Assembly (NCBI GenBank): GCA_964538515.1
Contig: CAZIEW010000005.1
Span: forward strand, 1 to 64,000
Reading direction: 5' to 3'
Length of the DNA: 64,000 nt
Origin: CALBZH01 sp964538515
Lineage (GTDB): Bacteria; Desulfobacterota; Syntrophobacteria; Syntrophobacterales; Syntrophobacteraceae
Positions 59,908 to 64,000 of this stretch are shown piece after piece; the first letter of the stretch is position 1; each line of letters starts with the position of its first letter. Made by a program: the position numbers and the translations under genes. The notes below the pieces were generated by a model that was not told the DNA's origin, did not search any database, and worked only from the letters and a program-made list of their open reading frames with translations.

Positions 59908-60392
59908 GGATCGCTGCCCTGTGATGGTGAAATCGGCTGGTCCCGCAGGAGCTGCCTCAGTCCCAGGAACAGGAATGCCATGGCGGGGGTGCTCAGGAGG
60001 TGATCCATCCTGCTGAGGTAGTAAACGAGGATAAGCTCTTTTGGGCCCTTCAAGAGGGTGATCTTCCCGTGGAGCGAGGCTTCGTCGATTTTGGCGTAGA
60101 GGTCGGATCGTCCATCCAGGTAATGGGCGAGCATGGAGTCGAGGTTCCAGAGGACGAAAAGGATCGCAGCATATTGGATCAGGCGCCAGCCCGGCTGCTC
60201 GACGAGGTGCCTTTGGCGGAGCCAGTAGACGAGAAGCCCCATGGAAAAGGCGAAAAAAACATGGGACAGCTGGTGGGCATACAACCCTTCGGGGGCAGCG
60301 TGCACTTGTACGGCATGGACCGGACGGGCCATAAGCACCGAGCAGGCGAGGACATACGGCAACGCGCGAGCATGTCGGCGGTTCAGGACCAT
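59904..60392 (-). CDS. Membrane protein of unknown function, likely partner of the kinase
   Basis: About 162 residues. A signal-like segment (ALPYVLACSVLMARPVHA) and three or four further helices (LSHVFFAFSMGLLVYWL, LIQYAAILFVLWNLDSML, LILVYYLSRMDHLL). His residues in HQLSHVF, in SMLAHYL and near MDHLL could ligate heme or a metal. It overlaps the histidine kinase start by four bases, which suggests a sensory partner. The start is uncertain: ATG at 60392 or TTG at 60404. It begins 16 bases after aroD. Confidence 0.72.
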   Translation of the reverse strand: MVLNRRHARALPYVLACSVLMARPVHAVQVHAAPEGLYAHQLSHVFFAFSMGLLVYWLRQRHLVEQPGWRLIQYAAILFVLWNLDSMLAHYLDGRSDLYAKIDEASLHGKITLLKGPKELILVYYLSRMDHLLSTPAMAFLFLGLRQLLRDQPISPSQGSDP

Positions 60393-60408
60393 GGCATTGT
60401 CCAACCCA

Positions 60409-61140
60409 TCACGATGGCGGATCGCCCCGGAGAGCCGTCAAGAGCTGATGCATCTCCTGGGCGGTGAGCTGGCCGGGGGCCGCAGCTCCCAGACCCGAAA
60501 GCCGGACATACGTCCAGGGACTTCCGAGAAGCACGCAGACGGCACGACTCCATTTTCCCAAAGGCCCCATGCAAAAGGCAATGGCGGGGGTGGTGCATTC
60601 CTCGCGGGCGAAGGCGATCAGCTCCAGGACCCTGAGATTGTCTTCCGGATGTTTGGCCAGGGTCACGATCTTGATCGCATCCGGCCGCCTGGAAGCCAGC
60701 CGCCTCGCCAGGTCCCGCAATGCGACAGGACCGGGGGTGGCACCGAAGTCGTGAAGGGACAAGACAACCTTCGCCCCCTTCGACTGACAGGCATCGATCG
60801 CTTCCTGTGGCACATCGTGCTCGAGGTCCACCCACTCGGCCCCTGCGTCGACGGCTCGCAACAGGATGTCCAGGCGGGCGGATTCCCGCCCGTCGAAAGA
60901 CCCGCCCTCGCGGACGGGTCGATTTGTCACGAGAACGGGGAGACGATTCGAATCGGCCAGGTGCGACAGTCCATTTGCGACGGCATCCGTGCCCGCTTTG
61001 CGGCAGGAAAGGTCCAGACGCCATTCGAGCATATCGACGTCAGGGCACCGGAAGTATTCTGGGGTCCGAATGGGCTCCAGGTCGACGAGGCACCCGCACA
61101 AGAGGAAAGGGCGTGGAGCGTCCGTTGGGGCGAAGCTCAT
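60409..61140 (-). CDS. aroD: 3-dehydroquinate dehydratase, type I
   Basis: 243 residues, typical for type I. It removes water from 3-dehydroquinate by a Schiff-base mechanism. DMLEWRLDLS holds the substrate Glu/Arg, VVLSLHDFGATP the catalytic His and DAIKIVTLAKHPED the Schiff-base Lys. The C-terminal Arg-Leu-Ser (YVRLSGLGAAAPGQLT) binds the carboxylate. The ATG at 61140 comes right after the pheA stop, with AAAGGAGAG upstream inside pheA. It follows aroB-II and pheA in one run. Confidence 0.9.
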   Translation of the reverse strand: MSFAPTDAPRPFLLCGCLVDLEPIRTPEYFRCPDVDMLEWRLDLSCRKAGTDAVANGLSHLADSNRLPVLVTNRPVREGGSFDGRESARLDILLRAVDAGAEWVDLEHDVPQEAIDACQSKGAKVVLSLHDFGATPGPVALRDLARRLASRRPDAIKIVTLAKHPEDNLRVLELIAFAREECTTPAIAFCMGPLGKWSRAVCVLLGSPWTYVRLSGLGAAAPGQLTAQEMHQLLTALRGDPPS

Positions 61141-61141
61141 G

Positions 61142-62257
61142 TTAACGGGTTCTCTCCTTTTCAAGCCGGATGGGAGCCTTCGGGTCGCTCCTGGGATAAG
61201 ACCCAAGGACCTTCAGGAATGTGACCCGCGATTTCAGCTGGCTCAGGGCGTTCTGCACGGCTTCGTCTTCAAGGTGTCCCTCGACGTCTGCAAAAAAGAG
61301 GAATTGCCAGGGAAACTGACGATTTGGCCGGGATTCGATGCGCGTCATGTTTACCTGGGAGCGGGCAAAGGCCTCGAGTGCCCCATGCAGCGCACCCGGT
61401 TCGTCGGAAACGGCAAAGAGCAGCGATGTCTTGTCGTTTCCCGTGGGAGTGCTGTGGTCTTTGCCCAGGACCACGAAGCGCGTCGTGTTTCCCGCCTGAG
61501 CCTCGATGTGGTCCGCCAGAATGCTCAGTCCGTAGTGGCGCGCCGCGTAAAGGTTCGAGATGGCGGCTCCCGAAGGATCCTGGCTGGCGAGCTGTGCCGC
61601 TTGGGCATTGGATGTGCATTGGTAGACTTCACGGTTTCGGAGGTTTTCCAGAAACCACTGACGGCATTGCTCCATGGCCTGAGGCTGCGCATAGATTCGC
61701 TTCACGTCTTCGAGGGAGCTCGATTTTGCACACAGGTGGTGTGCAATCTCCATGTAGCACTCTCGCACGATGCGGACCTCGTGAATGCACAGCAGGTCGA
61801 TGGTGATCCCAATGCCCCCCTGGAAGGAATTCTCGATTGGGACGACGGCCACGTGGGCGCCGCCTTTGCTCAGCATGTCGAACACATCTTCCAGCGTGGG
61901 TGCGGGAACATAGCGGGCCGAGTGGCCGAAAAAAGAATGGGCGGCGAGGTAGCAGGTGGTCCATTCCGGTCCGAGATAGGCCACCTGAAGGACGTATTGC
62001 AGAAGCCTGGATGCGGCGAAGATTTCACGGTAAACGGCGCGCAGCGAGGTTTCGGTAATGGGGCCGGGGTTGAGCGCGCTCAGCCGTTCGAAGATGCTCT
62101 CCTCGCGACTGGGATCAAAGAGGGTCAGTCCCTTGTCGGCCTTCAGCTCCCCCACTTTCTTGGCGATTTCCATGCGCGCGTTGAGAAGTCTGAGCAGTTC
62201 CACATCCAAACGATCGATTTGGTCCCGAAGGTCTTTCAGGGCCTCACTTGGCGTCAT
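61142..62257 (-). CDS. pheA: Chorismate mutase-prephenate dehydratase (P-protein)
   Basis: 371 residues. AroQ-type mutase at residues 1-90 (LRDQIDRLDVELLRLLNARMEIAKKVGELK), prephenate dehydratase at about 95-270 (GPEWTTCYLAAHSFFGHSA, VVPIENSFQGGIG, AGNTTRFVVLGKD) and a C-terminal ACT domain with IESRPNRQFPWQFLFFADVEG, which binds Phe. It converts chorismate to phenylpyruvate. The ATG at 62257 follows GGGAG by six bases. A second dehydratase domain is fused to DAHP synthase at 15711-17609, so the step is duplicated in this genome. Confidence 0.95.
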   Translation of the reverse strand: MTPSEALKDLRDQIDRLDVELLRLLNARMEIAKKVGELKADKGLTLFDPSREESIFERLSALNPGPITETSLRAVYREIFAASRLLQYVLQVAYLGPEWTTCYLAAHSFFGHSARYVPAPTLEDVFDMLSKGGAHVAVVPIENSFQGGIGITIDLLCIHEVRIVRECYMEIAHHLCAKSSSLEDVKRIYAQPQAMEQCRQWFLENLRNREVYQCTSNAQAAQLASQDPSGAAISNLYAARHYGLSILADHIEAQAGNTTRFVVLGKDHSTPTGNDKTSLLFAVSDEPGALHGALEAFARSQVNMTRIESRPNRQFPWQFLFFADVEGHLEDEAVQNALSQLKSRVTFLKVLGSYPRSDPKAPIRLEKERTR

Positions 62258-62300
62258 TCTGATCTCCCGTTTCCAATACCAACCTTTGCGGGCCGCGACA

Positions 62301-63341
62301 CTATTGCTCCTTGATTGTTTCGTCGACTTTGCGTCCGAAATGACGCCCCTCGTCTTCCACCGCAACAAGTACGTGGTCTCCGACCTTGAGGTCGACCACG
62401 GAGCGCGCTTCGCCTTCGCTGCCGGAAAGACGGATGGTCTCCGCGTTTTGGAGCAGGATGGAGCCCTTCTTGCCGGAGAAGGCCGCTTCGACGAGAAGCA
62501 GGGGGCGCCGCTCGATCTTGACCCGGCCGACGGTGCCTTCTTGGGTTTCCCCCTTGGCGTCCACGATCAAGGCGGCGTCGCCTGCTGCCAGCTCGCACAG
62601 GTACCGGGTCTTCCCTTGAGGCATCCGAGCGTAGGCGTGGACCGGGCCGGCATTCACTCGAAAAGGGCGGGGTGCAACATAGGGGTTTGGCTTCGCCTCG
62701 GACTGCACATGGAAAAGGAATCCGCTTGAATTTCCCACCAGGAGCCCTTCGCCTTCGCTCATCAGTGTGCAGGTGTCCACACAGACGCGGTCGCCGAGTC
62801 CCGCAGCTTCGATGCGCTCGATGACGGCGGCCTGTAAGATGATCTTCTCGGATGTTCTCTTGACCCGATTCAGAAGCGCTCGCAGGTGGTCGGGGGACTC
62901 GGGATGGATCACCACGCCGGCCACCCCTCGCTCGAGGACGGTCAGCGCCAGGGAAACCTCCTCGACCGTTCGGGCCGGGACGAGGAGCCGTCCGCCCCCG
63001 GCGACCAGATTCTCGAGAGGAATGACCTCCCAGCCTCTCGCTGCTTCCTCAGCTGGGCTGGAAGCGTTGTCAGCTTCGGTGTCCGGCAGTTCAAGCACGA
63101 CGGGAGCCAGAGCCAGGAGGCGGGCAATGCGCGCTTCGTCGGCGGGCGAGCTCAAGGTCTCAAACATGACGTCGCGACCGGGGATCAGGTCACCATCCGT
63201 AGCGACGGTCGTGATGCGGCCGAGGGCTTTCACTTTTTCCTGGCAGCCGGCCGGGAGCACAAGCACGTCGGCCCCCCCTTCGAGGGCCGTGGTCACCATG
63301 TCCTTGGAGAAACGGTCCAAGTAAACCCAAGCTTCTTTCAC
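62301..63341 (-). CDS. aroB2: 3-dehydroquinate synthase II (archaeal type)
   Basis: 346 residues, not related to ordinary AroB. KIILQAAVIERIEAA, VCVDTCTLMSEGEGLLVGNSSGFLFHVQSE, PRPFRVNAGPVHAYARMPQGKTRYLCEL and KVGDHVLVAVEDEGRHFGRKV are diagnostic of COG1465. It makes 3-dehydroquinate from the DKFP-derived amino sugar with NAD, which normally requires the partner aldolase; that gene is not in this window. Yet a DAHP synthase is present at 15711-17609, so both entry routes may coexist. The GTG start has AGGGCG upstream. It heads the aro operon. Confidence 0.92.
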   Translation of the reverse strand: MKEAWVYLDRFSKDMVTTALEGGADVLVLPAGCQEKVKALGRITTVATDGDLIPGRDVMFETLSSPADEARIARLLALAPVVLELPDTEADNASSPAEEAARGWEVIPLENLVAGGGRLLVPARTVEEVSLALTVLERGVAGVVIHPESPDHLRALLNRVKRTSEKIILQAAVIERIEAAGLGDRVCVDTCTLMSEGEGLLVGNSSGFLFHVQSEAKPNPYVAPRPFRVNAGPVHAYARMPQGKTRYLCELAAGDAALIVDAKGETQEGTVGRVKIERRPLLLVEAAFSGKKGSILLQNAETIRLSGSEGEARSVVDLKVGDHVLVAVEDEGRHFGRKVDETIKEQ

Positions 63342-63395
63342 TGGTTTCGCCCTGCGCGAAGGAATGATTCCCTGAGCCGATCTGTTTGAAGAAAC

Positions 63396-63421
63396 AAAAA
63401 AACCGCAGGCTCACCCCGCGG
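63396..63421 (-). terminator. Terminator-like hairpin in the aro operon leader
   Basis: Minus strand CCGCGGG and CCTGCGG pair (one G-U) around GTGAG, followed by seven T. It lies between the promoter at 63509-63538 and the aroB-II start, so it may attenuate the operon. A possible leader frame at 63432-63488 (18 codons) has no aromatic codons. Confidence 0.6.
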
Positions 63422-63508
63422 CTCCCGGAGCTCAATCGTCTGCAGAATGACCGCCTTCTTGTAATGAAATCAAAAGATTATTCGCCATCTGAATCCGAGC
63501 TTCGCCTC

Positions 63509-63538
63509 TAGATAAAGGCGCGCATTCGTCTCTGTCAA
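63509..63538 (-). promoter_or_regulatory. Sigma-70 promoter of the aro operon
   Basis: Minus strand TTGACA at 63538-63533 and TTATCT/TATCTA 17-18 bases further (63515-63509). Transcription would start near 63503, about 160 bases before aroB-II. The remainder of 63342-63695 also carries the upstream region of murJ on the other strand. Confidence 0.6.
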
Positions 63539-63695
63539 GCGAATTATACGCGGTCCCTTCGCAACGGGTAGACTGCCGGAGGGAATTGGATTAGCATGGC
63601 GCCTTTCATCCAAAGGATGAGCGTTTCTTATTCTAGCTGGAAGAGGCTCAAGGGATATCGAATCCTGAGAGGCTGTCTGGGGGTGCTTCGCGCTC

Positions 63696-64000
63696 ATGGG
63701 TGTGGGGACTTTTTGGAGACAATCACAGGCAATGGGCTGGGCGGCACTGCTCATGGGGCTGAGCACGCTGCTTTCCCGTTTCATGGGCTTATTCCGCGAT
63801 CAGGTGATCTCGTACCTTTTCGGTGCCACGCGAGAATCCGACCTCTATTTCGCGGCGTTCGTTATTCCGGATTTTATCAACTACCTTCTGGCCGGTGCCT
63901 ATTTTTCGATCACGCTCATCCCCCTTCTGGCGAGCAGGTTCGAGAAGGATCCTGAGGATGCGTGGCAGTTCTTCTCTTCTGTGGTGTTCTGGGTCGCCAC
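63696..64000 (+). CDS. murJ: Lipid II flippase MurJ, 3' end beyond window
   Basis: About 101 N-terminal residues are visible. LLMGLSTLLSRFMGLFRDQVISYLFGATRESDLYFAAFVIPDFINYLLAGAYF is the conserved start of MurJ/MviN, which flips lipid II across the inner membrane for peptidoglycan synthesis; its essential Arg residues lie in SRFMGLFRD. The ATG at 63696 has a G-rich stretch upstream; a second ATG twelve codons further (QAMGWAALL) is an alternative. It is divergent from the aro operon. Confidence 0.9.
   Translation, partial: MGVGTFWRQSQAMGWAALLMGLSTLLSRFMGLFRDQVISYLFGATRESDLYFAAFVIPDFINYLLAGAYFSITLIPLLASRFEKDPEDAWQFFSSVVFWVA

Noticed and set aside
63432..63488. 18-codon frame as an aromatic leader peptide of the aro operon
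   Set aside because: It contains no Phe, Tyr or Trp codons and only a weak ribosome site.

Overview
The window is GC-rich bacterial chromosomal DNA, densely coded, with no phage, CRISPR array, rRNA or tRNA that I could see. The gene content points to an anaerobic member of the Desulfobacterota (former Deltaproteobacteria), perhaps near the Syntrophobacterales; this is inference. The pointers are five sigma-54 activators in 64 kb, an archaeal-type 3-dehydroquinate synthase II, a Re-citrate-synthase-like enzyme, a selenocysteine-type SelD, sodium-pump decarboxylase subunits and many C4-acid genes.

Layout. 1-8 kb: an acyltransferase cut by the window edge, shikimate kinase, a complete branched-chain amino acid ABC importer (livKHMGF) and serA. 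7.9-8.6 kb: a cobalamin riboswitch with its own terminator in front of an 86-residue orphan protein. 8.7-15.3 kb: a small lipoprotein, two NtrC-type regulators, an AMIN-TPR periplasmic protein behind a consensus sigma-54 promoter, and a cysteine-cluster protein. 15.4-17.6 kb: a phenylalanine attenuator (promoter, Phe-rich leader peptide, mutually exclusive hairpins, terminator) in front of a DAHP synthase-prephenate dehydratase fusion. 17.7-28.7 kb: malic enzyme, then an operon with sodium-pump decarboxylase gamma and beta subunits, a CBS protein, a dicarboxylate transporter and an unknown gene. This operon is preceded by a sigma-54-like promoter, three upstream palindromes and a two-component system that probably controls it. 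28.7-41 kb: a secreted EndoU-like nuclease with a YacL-like neighbour, a radical SAM-DUF4130 DNA-repair fusion, a second shikimate-kinase-like gene, cutA, hisD, rlpA, a Re-citrate-synthase-like enzyme fused to a Cache-like domain, aspS and hisS.

41-50.5 kb is a membrane-lipid modification cluster. It holds a DUF362 protein, a chalcone-isomerase-like protein, a GPH/MFS transporter, DUF2177, a COG2907 FAD oxidoreductase, a DUF1365-cyclopropane synthase fusion, a second cyclopropane-synthase-type methyltransferase, a DUF1295 reductase and a SOUL heme protein. 50.9-52.3 kb is an AT-richer retropepsin-like gene, probably acquired. 52.7-55.2 kb is a PAS sigma-54 activator divergent from a small coiled-coil gene. 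55.2-63.4 kb is one tightly packed minus-strand run: aroB-II, pheA, aroD, a membrane protein, a histidine kinase, a sigma-54 response regulator, a HTH/coiled-coil protein and selD read through an in-frame UGA. The window ends inside murJ.

The genes fit together around three themes: aromatic amino acid synthesis (shikimate kinase, DAHP synthase-PDT, AroQ-PDT, AroB-II, AroD) under attenuation; C4-acid and sodium-coupled carbon flow under sigma-54 two-component control; and modification of membrane lipids. All starts, domains and regulatory sites were read by eye; no database search or folding program was run.
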